From Rhodococcus pseudokoreensis (lineage in GTDB: Bacteria > Actinomycetota > Actinomycetes > Mycobacteriales > Mycobacteriaceae), in the NCBI RefSeq assembly GCF_017068395.1, contig NZ_CP070619.1, positions 4,836,001 to 4,900,000 on the forward strand: DNA of 64,000 nt, read 5' to 3'. Position 1 is the first letter of the stretch. Each line of letters opens with the position of its first letter. Under the pieces are notes generated by a model. The model was not told the DNA's origin. It worked only from the letters and a program-made list of their open reading frames with translations, and ran no database searches. The position numbers and the translations under genes are program-made. Of the stretch, positions 37,214 through 44,910 are shown in pieces.

Positions 37214-38026
37214 TCAGAACATGAAGCGCGAGAGCGAATCCCACTCTTTCCAGGTGTTCAACCTACGTTCGTGCATTCTGTACGCGAGATCGGTTGCAGT
37301 CGGTCCGAGCAACGCGCGCAACGGCGGGCTCTCGGCATCGACGATGCGCAACATGGCCTGCCCGGCGAGGTGTGGATCGTCCGGATTTTGCCCTCCGTAC
37401 GGGGCTGACCTCGCCGCACGGAGGGAATCGTAGGCCGGGTTGGGCTCGGAACGTGTCGACGAGGGGCCTTCGGAATCGGTGGCGAACGCTCCTGGTTCCA
37501 CCAGGGTGACCGAGATTCCGAATTTTCGAACCTCGACCGCCAGCGATTCGCTCATCCCTTCGAGCGCCCATTTCGACGCGTGATACGCCGACAAGTTCGG
37601 GAAGGCAACAACTCCACCGATACTCGAGATCTGGATGATGTGTCCTGATCCTTGATCACGCATGGTGGGGAGGACTGCCTGGGTGACACGGAGCGCTCCG
37701 AACAAGTTCACGTCGAGCTGGCGCCGCAATTCGGCATCGGTGACCTCCTCGAATGCCCCCACATGCCCATATCCGGCGTTGTTGACCACGATGTCGATGC
37801 CGCCGAGCTGCTCGAGTGCGATTTGCACGCCGACACCGACCGCACGCCGATCGGTCACGTCGAAGGTGACCGGTATGAACTGGTCACCATGGCGATCCTT
37901 CAGGGTCTTCAGATCGTCCATTCGGCGGGCGGAAGCGGCCACTCGGTCGCCACGACCCAGGGCAGCCTCCGCGAACGCGCGACCGAGCCCACGCGCACCA
38001 CCGGTAATCAACCAACGCTTACTCAC
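37214..38026 (-). CDS. Short-chain dehydrogenase/reductase
   Basis: A 270-residue classical SDR: WLITGGARGLGRAFAEAAL at the start, NNAGYGHVGAFEEV, ISSIGGVVAFPNLSAYHASKWALEGM with catalytic Tyr and Lys, then VEPGAFATD. SARRMDDL after beta-2 suggests NADP(H). This is the group often annotated as oxidoreductases of retinol/steroid type. GTG 38026 overlaps the P450 stop by four bases (GTGA), so it is co-translated with the second P450 and probably oxidises the alcohol that P450 makes. Confidence 0.9.
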   Translation of the reverse strand: MSKRWLITGGARGLGRAFAEAALGRGDRVAASARRMDDLKTLKDRHGDQFIPVTFDVTDRRAVGVGVQIALEQLGGIDIVVNNAGYGHVGAFEEVTDAELRRQLDVNLFGALRVTQAVLPTMRDQGSGHIIQISSIGGVVAFPNLSAYHASKWALEGMSESLAVEVRKFGISVTLVEPGAFATDSEGPSSTRSEPNPAYDSLRAARSAPYGGQNPDDPHLAGQAMLRIVDAESPPLRALLGPTATDLAYRMHERRLNTWKEWDSLSRFMF

Positions 38027-39351
38027 CGAGGTGTATTGACGACGTCCAGCCGCTGGAGACCGTGCAGAATGAAACTGTTGTGGACCGGAGGCACCTCGTC
38101 GGACGCCAGACGTAGGTTCGGGAACCGTTCTAGCATCATCTCGATTCCGATGCGCGCTTCGAGTCGTGCAACGGAAGCGCCCATGCACACATGTTCGCCT
38201 TTGCCGAATGCAAGGTGGTTCAGACCGTTCGGGCCGTCCAGTTCGATGTCCTCGGGGGTGGTGATCGCTTCCGGGTCGCGGTTGCCGGACGCAAATACTA
38301 TCCAGATCATCGATCCCTCGGGGATGGGCGTCCCGCCCACGTCGGTGTCCTCGGTGGCGGTGCGGAACAAGCCTTGCACCGGTGATTCGAGGCGCACCAC
38401 TTCCTCCACGAGCTTAGGAATCAGCGACGTGTCGTTGCGGATTCGGGTCACCAGTTCGTTGTCCGTGAGTAGACGCAACGTTATCGCCGTCAGGAGGTTG
38501 GTCGTGGTCTCGTTGCCACCGACGAGAAACACCGACAACATGTGCAGCATCTCGTTCAACAACAGCGGCTGTTCGCCGTCGAGTCGCGCGGCCACGATGT
38601 CGGTGAGGAGATCATCGCGAGGCTGGGTCCGTCGCTCCTCGATCTGTGCGGTGAAGTAGTCGTAGAACTCGTCCACCGCACCGAAGATTTGCTGAATCTG
38701 GGCGATGGACAAATCCAGCGCTCCAACGCCCCGTGTGAACGCATCCGACCAACGCTTGAAGTCCGCCATTCGAGAGGGTGGGACGCCCAGCACATTCGCA
38801 ATGACCGTCATCGGCAGCGGAAGTGCGAAGTCGGCGACGAAGTCCATCGAACCGCGAGTCTCGAACTTGTCGAAAAGATCGCTTGCGATCTGGCGTACCT
38901 CGGGCTCCATCGATGCAACTCGCCGAGGACTGAATCCTTGGCTGACCAACTTGCGTTGACGAACATGTATCGGCGGGTCGGCGTTGATCAACGTCGGCTT
39001 TCCGCTAATGTCCAAACGCCGTGCGGCCTGCTTCTTCAATAGTTCCGGCGTGTCCGTGTCCTCGATGAGGCGCTGCGCGAGCGCGGTTACCGAAGACGGG
39101 CCACTCTGACGAATCGAGGAGAACAGTTTCGGTTTGGTCAGGATTGCTGCGATGTCGGCGTAGCGGCTGACGACATACGACTGCAGGCGTTCCGACCAGT
39201 AGACCGGAGCTTCCTGCCGTAATTGCTCGTACACCGGATACGGGCATCGCAAGCGATCCGGATCCAGCGACATCAGCTCGGCTACAGCCGAATCGACCGA
39301 TGTTGCATGTGCGGGGCACCCGGCGGGAATTGATGTCGAACCCGAATTCAT
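38023..39351 (-). CDS. Cytochrome P450 (second)
   Basis: 442 residues, ATG 39351. The I-helix is FLVGGNETTTNLL, ExxR lies in EEVVRLESP, and the heme-ligating Cys389 is in FGKGEHVCMG. The N-terminus is soluble, with a short Cys/Pro-rich lead. It is a paralog of the P450 at 15537. It sits in a minus-strand run with the Rieske oxygenase and the 88-residue protein upstream and the SDR downstream. Electrons may come from the ferredoxin at 43972. Confidence 0.95.
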   Translation of the reverse strand: MNSGSTSIPAGCPAHATSVDSAVAELMSLDPDRLRCPYPVYEQLRQEAPVYWSERLQSYVVSRYADIAAILTKPKLFSSIRQSGPSSVTALAQRLIEDTDTPELLKKQAARRLDISGKPTLINADPPIHVRQRKLVSQGFSPRRVASMEPEVRQIASDLFDKFETRGSMDFVADFALPLPMTVIANVLGVPPSRMADFKRWSDAFTRGVGALDLSIAQIQQIFGAVDEFYDYFTAQIEERRTQPRDDLLTDIVAARLDGEQPLLLNEMLHMLSVFLVGGNETTTNLLTAITLRLLTDNELVTRIRNDTSLIPKLVEEVVRLESPVQGLFRTATEDTDVGGTPIPEGSMIWIVFASGNRDPEAITTPEDIELDGPNGLNHLAFGKGEHVCMGASVARLEARIGIEMMLERFPNLRLASDEVPPVHNSFILHGLQRLDVVNTPR

Positions 39352-39433
39352 GGCATTTCACTTTCCCCGGCGACGGCGCCGGAGTTCGACCCGGCGTCAC
39401 TGGACACAGGATCAGCTGGCATAGAGAGATCAG

Positions 39434-39700
39434 TCAGGCCTTACGTGCCTGGCGGGAAGACATTCGCCCCATCCAGCCCAGCAATTGGCGATTGGCGTAG
39501 CGCAGCTCGCCGGAGCGCCACTCACCTGTTTCGGAAAAGATCCCCTCGCGGCCTGTGTCCGGGTCGTGAACCTTCACCAGGCCGTCGTCGGTCGCCGTGT
39601 ACACCTCGTGTGTCAACGGGTCGACGAGCCTCTTCTCGTTCTTCGCTTCTGGCGGCGACGCTTCTATCGGTTGGTTCATTTCGACCACGCTCTCGCTCAT
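39434..39700 (-). CDS. Small unknown protein coupled to the Rieske oxygenase
   Basis: 88 residues, ATG 39700 overlapping the Rieske stop as ATGA. It is acidic at the start, with central repeats of D/T/G-rich turns (LTHEVYTATDDGLVKVHDPDTGREGIFSETGEWRSGELRYANRQLLGWMGR). This resembles a small beta-domain. No beta-subunit of the oxygenase (NTF2-fold) is recognisable here, and this is too short to be one. It could be a stabilising or regulatory partner. I do not recognise the family. Confidence 0.7.
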   Translation of the reverse strand: MSESVVEMNQPIEASPPEAKNEKRLVDPLTHEVYTATDDGLVKVHDPDTGREGIFSETGEWRSGELRYANRQLLGWMGRMSSRQARKA

Positions 39701-41088
39701 TCCTCGATGTAGGTGGACAGCGTCTGATGCATCTGACGGATGCGACTCTCCTGGTATTGGGCCAGGGTGAGGCCCTTCTTCAACGTGGCCTTCATGCCGC
39801 GCTGCACCCACAGCATGTTGTCGATGTCCTGGTCGAATACAGGGCCGAGCAGTCCTAGTTCTGCCACATCGGTGAACTGCTCGTCATCGGCCACCCACCG
39901 GACCGGTGCTGATGGGGGAGCCGGCTGTCCTTGGGGGGGATCCGCCATGATGAGCGTCTCGAAGATGCACGAGTCCGGATCGAAACCGTTCGGGCGCCAC
40001 CGGTAGACGATGTTGCTCTTGAAGCCGCCCCACGGATGAAAGTTGGGAAAGACGGTGTGTTGAACGGTATCGAGCAGCTCGCTATCCGAGTACTGAGAAT
40101 AGTCACGCCCGGATACTTTGGTGAGCTGCTTGCGCATCTCCTCCGCGAGGATGGCACGAGCGGTCGACCCCTCCGGGATTTCGGGGAGGTCACCGTCCGA
40201 TTGAAGATCGCGGCCGGTGTCCGCGGAGTAGAACGTCCGCGCGGCGTAGAAGGATTCGAGCACATCCTGCTCATCGACGAAGTCGGCCACGTGGGGGCTG
40301 GGTACGCCCTGGACGTTGATCATGCGGTTCCAGTGCGGCTGGTCGCTGGTCGCGTCATATTGTGAGTTCGAGTCGCCGGTCCATGTGAGAATCTGCGGGT
40401 GCGTAGCGATGACGTGGTAAGTCTCCATGAAGGCTTCCTGCGCAGCCTTCCAGTTGAGAGGAAGTTTTTTCGCCACGTGAACAGCCTTGTATCGCGTTTC
40501 GATGGGCCAGATCCACTGGTCGACGAAGTTGCCGAGGAAATCGCTCAACGACCCGGCATCCGGGTCGGGGTTGATGAAGACGAACCCACGCCAGGTGTCG
40601 ACCTCCGCTTCCGGGAGCGTCAGTTCTGTCGGATCGACGTGCGGGAAATCCCATGCACACGGCAAAGTTTTCATGGTGCCGTCCAGATTCCAGGTGAATC
40701 CGTGGAATGTGCACCGAAGTTCCGGGACGTTGCCTCCGCGCTCGCGGATCAACCGCGCCCGGTGCAAGCATGCGTTGACGAACGCGCGAATTCCGGTTTC
40801 CGTTCGAATGACGATGTAGGAGCGGTCGCCGATCTCGTAGACGACATGGTCGCCGACTTCCGGAATGTCCCCTTCCACGCACGCCATCTGCCATACGCGA
40901 TACCACATCTTCTCCATCTCGACGCGTGCGAAGTCGGCCGAGATGTAGCGCTCGATATGGATGTCGGTGGGATCGAGCTGATCGTTGCGGTTGTATCGCA
41001 ACGATTCCGGAACGGGCCTGCTGTCTCGGTCCAGATAGTCCTGAGCGCTGGGGCCCTCCGAGCGGGGCGAGCCGGCTACTGCGGTCAC
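39697..41088 (-). CDS. Rieske non-heme iron oxygenase, alpha subunit
   Basis: 463 residues, GTG 41088 with AGAGGAG upstream. The Rieske cluster ligands are CLHRARL (about 108-114) and CTFHGFTW (about 126-133). The mononuclear iron site begins EAFMETYHVIATHP (about 215-228), with the third ligand probably in LGPVFDQDIDNM. The family inserts oxygen into aromatic rings or demethylates/hydroxylates larger substrates. The His spacing and C-terminal length resemble the single-component KshA/VanA-like or large-substrate branch rather than naphthalene-type enzymes. The reductase at 16939 is a plausible partner. Confidence 0.93.
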   Translation of the reverse strand: MTAVAGSPRSEGPSAQDYLDRDSRPVPESLRYNRNDQLDPTDIHIERYISADFARVEMEKMWYRVWQMACVEGDIPEVGDHVVYEIGDRSYIVIRTETGIRAFVNACLHRARLIRERGGNVPELRCTFHGFTWNLDGTMKTLPCAWDFPHVDPTELTLPEAEVDTWRGFVFINPDPDAGSLSDFLGNFVDQWIWPIETRYKAVHVAKKLPLNWKAAQEAFMETYHVIATHPQILTWTGDSNSQYDATSDQPHWNRMINVQGVPSPHVADFVDEQDVLESFYAARTFYSADTGRDLQSDGDLPEIPEGSTARAILAEEMRKQLTKVSGRDYSQYSDSELLDTVQHTVFPNFHPWGGFKSNIVYRWRPNGFDPDSCIFETLIMADPPQGQPAPPSAPVRWVADDEQFTDVAELGLLGPVFDQDIDNMLWVQRGMKATLKKGLTLAQYQESRIRQMHQTLSTYIEE

Positions 41089-41129
41089 GTTTTCTCCTCT
41101 GGACAGGTTGGTTCAAAACTCTGTGATTC

Positions 41130-41159
41130 AAATTACTCGCGGGCTCGACTATCAGTCAA
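41130..41159 (-). promoter_or_regulatory. Promoter of the Rieske operon
   Basis: On the minus strand TTGACT (41159-41154) and TAATTT (41135-41130) are separated by 18 bases. The spacer contains GATAGTC, so an ATAGTC element lies between -35 and -10, a typical repressor position. Confidence 0.68.
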
Positions 41160-41203
41160 GAGACTTTTGCCGGTCGCTACGCGAAGTGCGCAGATACGAG
41201 CCT

Positions 41204-42940
41204 CTACGTGAGAATTTCGACCGTTCCGGCCGCTCCATCTACTCGAAGTCGTTGCCCGGTGACGATCTTCTGTAACACGTTTCGCACGGACATGACGCAG
41301 GCAATGCCGAGTTCGCGACTGATCACCGCCGCGTGGCTGCCCTCCGCGCCGACCTGGCAAACCACCGCTCCGGCGACCATCAACAACGGTGTCCACGACG
41401 GATCGGTGACCGCACACACCAGAATCTCTCCGGGGTCGAGGTCTTCGACCTCGGCCAGATCGGCGACGACGCGCGCGGGGCCCTCGGCGACACCGGGAGC
41501 CGCTCCGATCCCCGCCAGCGATGTTCCGGGTACCGAACCGGTGGCCGCCGACGCGGCGGCCCGGAGCGGCCAGGTGTCGATCGGGGCGATCGGTGTGCCG
41601 TTCATGACGATGGGCGGTGGTACACGACGACGAAGGTCGTCGAATTCGTCGGCGCGAACACGCAACTCCGCGTTGAGGTCTGCTTCACCGGTGACGATCT
41701 CGTCCAGCTCGGCGTCGAGTGCGTAGAAAATGTCGAGGGGCGAAGACAGTGCGTGCCGGGTTGCGAGTCGCTGGCCCAGCTCCACGAGCGGGAGCCGCAC
41801 TTCGTGAACAGCGCGGACGAGTGCGTCCTTGATGGATTCACGCATCCGGAAGAAGCGCTGCCCCGACGAGATGGCCGCAGTGAGAGTGGCAGCCGTATCC
41901 TCGTCCGAGGCCATTCGGATCAACTCTGCAACCGCGTGCTCCCGTAGAAGGCTGCCACTGGACGACCTCGACTCCGGTGAATGCTCGTCATCCTGGTGAC
42001 GAATGCGGTCGATCATCTCGAGTACGACTTCGGGGCGCATTTCCCAGGACTGCGAAGCGAGGTCGTACTCATTGGGACTGCGATGACCGTAGTCGACTAG
42101 GAAATCGTCGAACGAGTGTCGGAACGCATCGAGATCGGGACCGGACTCATTCGCCATGCGCTTCGGCAGATCTGCAGGGCCGGCGTCGAATGCCGCGGTG
42201 AGCGAGGGGGACCGAGACACCATCCGTGACAGTTCCCAGACGCGGCGACTCGTGTCGGCCGACTCTACGTCACCCAGAGACGTGAAGGCGGCAACTGCGG
42301 CATCCGGGCGGCCCAGAGCCGAAGCGATCGCGTGCGTGACACCGGGCCCGACCGACGCGCTGATCGTGACCTGTATGTAGACATCCCACGCGCGGCGCAA
42401 ATAGGTGGCACACGCCATTCGCGCATGCGCGAGAAGTTCGAGGTCCGTCAGCGCATGCAGGTCTGGCCGCGACGACCGCCACCCCCGTACTTCATTCAAA
42501 AAACTCTCTGCGTACGAAATTCGGTCCTGCGTGAGCGCTGCGTTCATCGTGGCTCCGAGCGCCTCGGTCCGATCCTCGTCGGTGTCCCTCGGGTCAGCCA
42601 CATACGGGGGAACATCGGGGTCCGAACCGAAGTATGTTCGGTCGATGTCACCGGGCTGCGCTCCTGGAGCTCGAACACCGAACACCCGTCCGACGCTGAC
42701 CTGGTTGTAGAAGTAGCCACCCCAGCAGCCGTAGACCTCGGCGATCGGCTCGCGAAACTCCTCACGGCGGAACCCTCCGAGATGGACCCAGGCATCGACC
42801 GTGCCAGGAATCGCACCTTGTTCCCACGCCAGCGTCCATGTGAGTGGGGGGAAGGGGGCTGGGCCAACCTCGTCCGCGTTCGCCCGCGTATACAGTGGAA
42901 AGCGTGTGCTCGACGGTGTATCAGTGATCCACTGCTTCAT
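41204..42940 (-). CDS. Phosphohistidine-domain phosphotransferase subunit, copy 6
   Basis: 578 residues from ATG 42940 with AAGGAA upstream. Longer subclass: FPLYTRANADEVGPAPFPPLTWTL at the start and FLVDYGHRSPNEYDLASQSWEM in the helical core, the latter nearly identical in pattern to the rifampin phosphotransferase YGHR block. The mobile domain has GIGAAPGVAEGPARVV and His536 in GSHAAVISRELGIACV, where the residue before Ser is Gly rather than Ala, Ser or Thr. No ATP-grasp domain. It follows MeaB by 13 bases, tying it to the B12 mutase operon. Confidence 0.87.
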   Translation of the reverse strand: MKQWITDTPSSTRFPLYTRANADEVGPAPFPPLTWTLAWEQGAIPGTVDAWVHLGGFRREEFREPIAEVYGCWGGYFYNQVSVGRVFGVRAPGAQPGDIDRTYFGSDPDVPPYVADPRDTDEDRTEALGATMNAALTQDRISYAESFLNEVRGWRSSRPDLHALTDLELLAHARMACATYLRRAWDVYIQVTISASVGPGVTHAIASALGRPDAAVAAFTSLGDVESADTSRRVWELSRMVSRSPSLTAAFDAGPADLPKRMANESGPDLDAFRHSFDDFLVDYGHRSPNEYDLASQSWEMRPEVVLEMIDRIRHQDDEHSPESRSSSGSLLREHAVAELIRMASDEDTAATLTAAISSGQRFFRMRESIKDALVRAVHEVRLPLVELGQRLATRHALSSPLDIFYALDAELDEIVTGEADLNAELRVRADEFDDLRRRVPPPIVMNGTPIAPIDTWPLRAAASAATGSVPGTSLAGIGAAPGVAEGPARVVADLAEVEDLDPGEILVCAVTDPSWTPLLMVAGAVVCQVGAEGSHAAVISRELGIACVMSVRNVLQKIVTGQRLRVDGAAGTVEILT

Positions 42941-42953
42941 GGTCGGTTCCTTG

Positions 42954-43949
42954 TCATGGTGTGAGTGCGGCGAGCGCGTGGGAAGAGTTGCCTGGGCCGA
43001 TGAGTTCTTCGGCAGCTGTGTAGGGATCGAGTCGCCTTTCGGCGACCGCACGAGCCAGCTCGTCCAGGACCTGACTCTCGGTCGTGGCGCTCGAGTACCG
43101 GCGGCGCAGTTCGGCTAGTGCGATCTCACGAACCGTCGCAGCAATCCGCGAATTGCGTCGGGCAGAACCGGCGCCGGTGTTCTCGAGGTGTGTGCGATGA
43201 CGTTCGATCTCGGCGGCGAGGCGCTCGGACCCCTCACCGTTCGACGAATTGGTGGCGATGATTCCGGTCACCCAGGCACCCGGGTCGTCGGCCATGGTCG
43301 AGATCGAGCGAAGTTCTGAGAGCAGCCTCCCGGCGCCGGGGTGGTCGGATTTGTTGACGACGAATATGTCGGCAATCTCGAGTATCCCCGCCTTGGTGGC
43401 TTGAACACTGTCTCCCATGCCGGGCGCCATTACGACCAAGGTGGTGTCCGCAGTCGTAGCGATTTCGACCTCGCTCTGGCCGACACCGGCGGTTTCGATG
43501 ACGACGATATCGAATCCCGCAGCGTCCAGGACGCGAATTGCCTGTCCCGCAACAGCGGACAACCCGCCCAGTTGTTTGCGTGCCGCCATCGACCTGATGA
43601 AGACGCCGGGGTCGAGGAACTGTTGTTGCATTCGCAAACTGTCGCCCAGCACGGCACCGCCGGAGAACGGGGACGACGGATCGATCGCGAGGACGGCCAC
43701 CGTCTTGCCGGACTCGCGAAAACGCATACAGAGAGTGCCAATTAGGGACGATTTGCCGGCCCCCGGCGGCCCGGTGACGCCGAGGATGTGTGCGGCACCC
43801 TGGGGGCGCAACGCACCGGCGGCGACGCGTCGACGCACGTCGGGGGTGCCAGAGTCGATCAGAGACAGGATGTGAGCCAAATTGCGTCGGTCACGGTAGT
43901 GGAGTCGACTGACCATCGCGTCGACTTCCGCGGATGTGAACGTCCTCAT
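42954..43949 (-). CDS. MeaB-like GTPase, chaperone of the B12-dependent acyl-CoA mutase
   Basis: 331 residues of the ArgK/MeaB G3E family. P-loop GVTGPPGAGKSSLIG (about 57-71), switch region AIDPSSPFSGGAVLGDSLRM, VVIETAGVGQSEVEIA and base-recognition NKSD are all present, followed by the C-terminal dimerisation helices. MeaB proteins load and protect adenosylcobalamin mutases. The cognate mutase genes are divergent at 44491-46562. It lies between a ferredoxin and acceptor copy 6 in one operon. Confidence 0.93.
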   Translation of the reverse strand: MRTFTSAEVDAMVSRLHYRDRRNLAHILSLIDSGTPDVRRRVAAGALRPQGAAHILGVTGPPGAGKSSLIGTLCMRFRESGKTVAVLAIDPSSPFSGGAVLGDSLRMQQQFLDPGVFIRSMAARKQLGGLSAVAGQAIRVLDAAGFDIVVIETAGVGQSEVEIATTADTTLVVMAPGMGDSVQATKAGILEIADIFVVNKSDHPGAGRLLSELRSISTMADDPGAWVTGIIATNSSNGEGSERLAAEIERHRTHLENTGAGSARRNSRIAATVREIALAELRRRYSSATTESQVLDELARAVAERRLDPYTAAEELIGPGNSSHALAALTP

Positions 43950-43971
43950 CGGACGCTCGTTGCGGTCGACA

Positions 43972-44334
43972 TCAGTTCTTCTTCAAGCGCACACCGCGCT
44001 TCATGACGACGACGCCGTCACCCGATATTCGCAGCTGGCACGCAAGGCGGGTCCACCCGTCGACGGGCTTCTTCAGTGCCCGTATTCCCTCCTGTTCGAG
44101 GGCTCCGATGGTCGCGCACTGGTCAACGCCGTCGCGCAGCTCCACGTAACACGTGCGGCACGTTCCCTGGCCGCCGCAGATCGTCGGCCACTTGTAACCG
44201 CTGCGCTGTGCGGCAGCCATCAGCGACTCGCCGACCTCGACCTCTATGTCTTCGTTGATCGGAAGTACCTGTACAACATGATGTTTGGTCGAATTCACAT
44301 CGCTGCGGTCTCGCGAAATCTGCGCATCTGCCAC
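43972..44334 (-). CDS. 2Fe-2S ferredoxin
   Basis: 120 residues, GTG 44334. Plant/adrenodoxin-like 2Fe-2S ligands are CGGQGTCRTC plus a distal Cys in RLACQLR. A basic C-terminus (VVMKRGVRLKKN) follows. It probably delivers electrons to one of the P450s or the Rieske oxygenase, although it is placed beside mutase chaperone genes. The GTG lies only about 20 bases after a TATAG-type -10 element, so the transcript leader is very short and no clear RBS is seen. Confidence 0.88.
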   Translation of the reverse strand: MADAQISRDRSDVNSTKHHVVQVLPINEDIEVEVGESLMAAAQRSGYKWPTICGGQGTCRTCYVELRDGVDQCATIGALEQEGIRALKKPVDGWTRLACQLRISGDGVVVMKRGVRLKKN

Positions 44335-44490
44335 CGAAACAGTCTAACGCTATATAGTCCGAAGATAAAGCATTTGACGTGATCGACACCGCAAACACCC
44401 GCGAAGTGTGACCTGGACAACCAATCCTCCAGCTATGTAATGTCTAGTATGCGACTATTCAGGCCGCGAGAACCATAGGAAGGCACGCGA
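44335..44490. promoter_or_regulatory. Divergent promoter of the ferredoxin and mutase operons
   Basis: ATAGTC occurs at 44354-44359, near the ferredoxin start, and its complement GACTAT at 44453-44458, near the mutase start. GTCTAAC (44342-44348) also occurs in the promoter at 23973. AGGAAGG (44478-44484) is the RBS for GTG 44491. Confidence 0.62.
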
Positions 44491-44910
44491 GTGACTCGAG
44501 TTGGTGCGAAAGCTACGAATGACTCCGGAACTCGATGCATGCTGGCCATGCTCGGGGTGGACGTGCATTCCAAGGGGCTCCGCACCCTGGCTCGACTGCT
44601 ACGGGATCGTGGTGTCGAGGTCATCTACCTCGGTGAGCACAACACCGCCGCGGGTCTTGTGCAAGCCATGATCACGGAGGACCCCGACGTGGTCGGGCTG
44701 AGCTTCAGTACAAGCACTTATCTTCATCAGGTCACCGCGCTGATGGCCGAGATGAAGCGCGTCGACGTGGCCGACATACCGGTGATGGTCGGAGGGTTGA
44801 TCCATCCGGACGACGAACCCGCATTGAAGGAGCTCGGTGTGAGTGCGATATTTGGACCCGGATCGACGATCGACGCGATCGTCGACTTCCTCGAAAGCTC
44901 CCGACGATGA
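44491..44910 (+). CDS. B12-binding small subunit of an acyl-CoA mutase
   Basis: 139 residues of the cobalamin-binding Rossmann fold. The base-off/His-on signature DxHxxG is present (Asp24, His26, Gly29 in GVDVHSKG), followed by GLSFSTSTY and a GGLIHPDDEPALKELGV block. It corresponds to IcmB/HcmB-type separate small subunits. Its stop overlaps the large subunit start by four bases (ATGA), implying equal production. Confidence 0.93.
   Translation: MTRVGAKATNDSGTRCMLAMLGVDVHSKGLRTLARLLRDRGVEVIYLGEHNTAAGLVQAMITEDPDVVGLSFSTSTYLHQVTALMAEMKRVDVADIPVMVGGLIHPDDEPALKELGVSAIFGPGSTIDAIVDFLESSRR

Noticed and set aside
13784..43051. Reading the six acceptor proteins as rifampin resistance enzymes
   Set aside because: They lack the ATP-grasp domain needed for that activity, are six in number, and are embedded among oxygenases and acyl-CoA genes.
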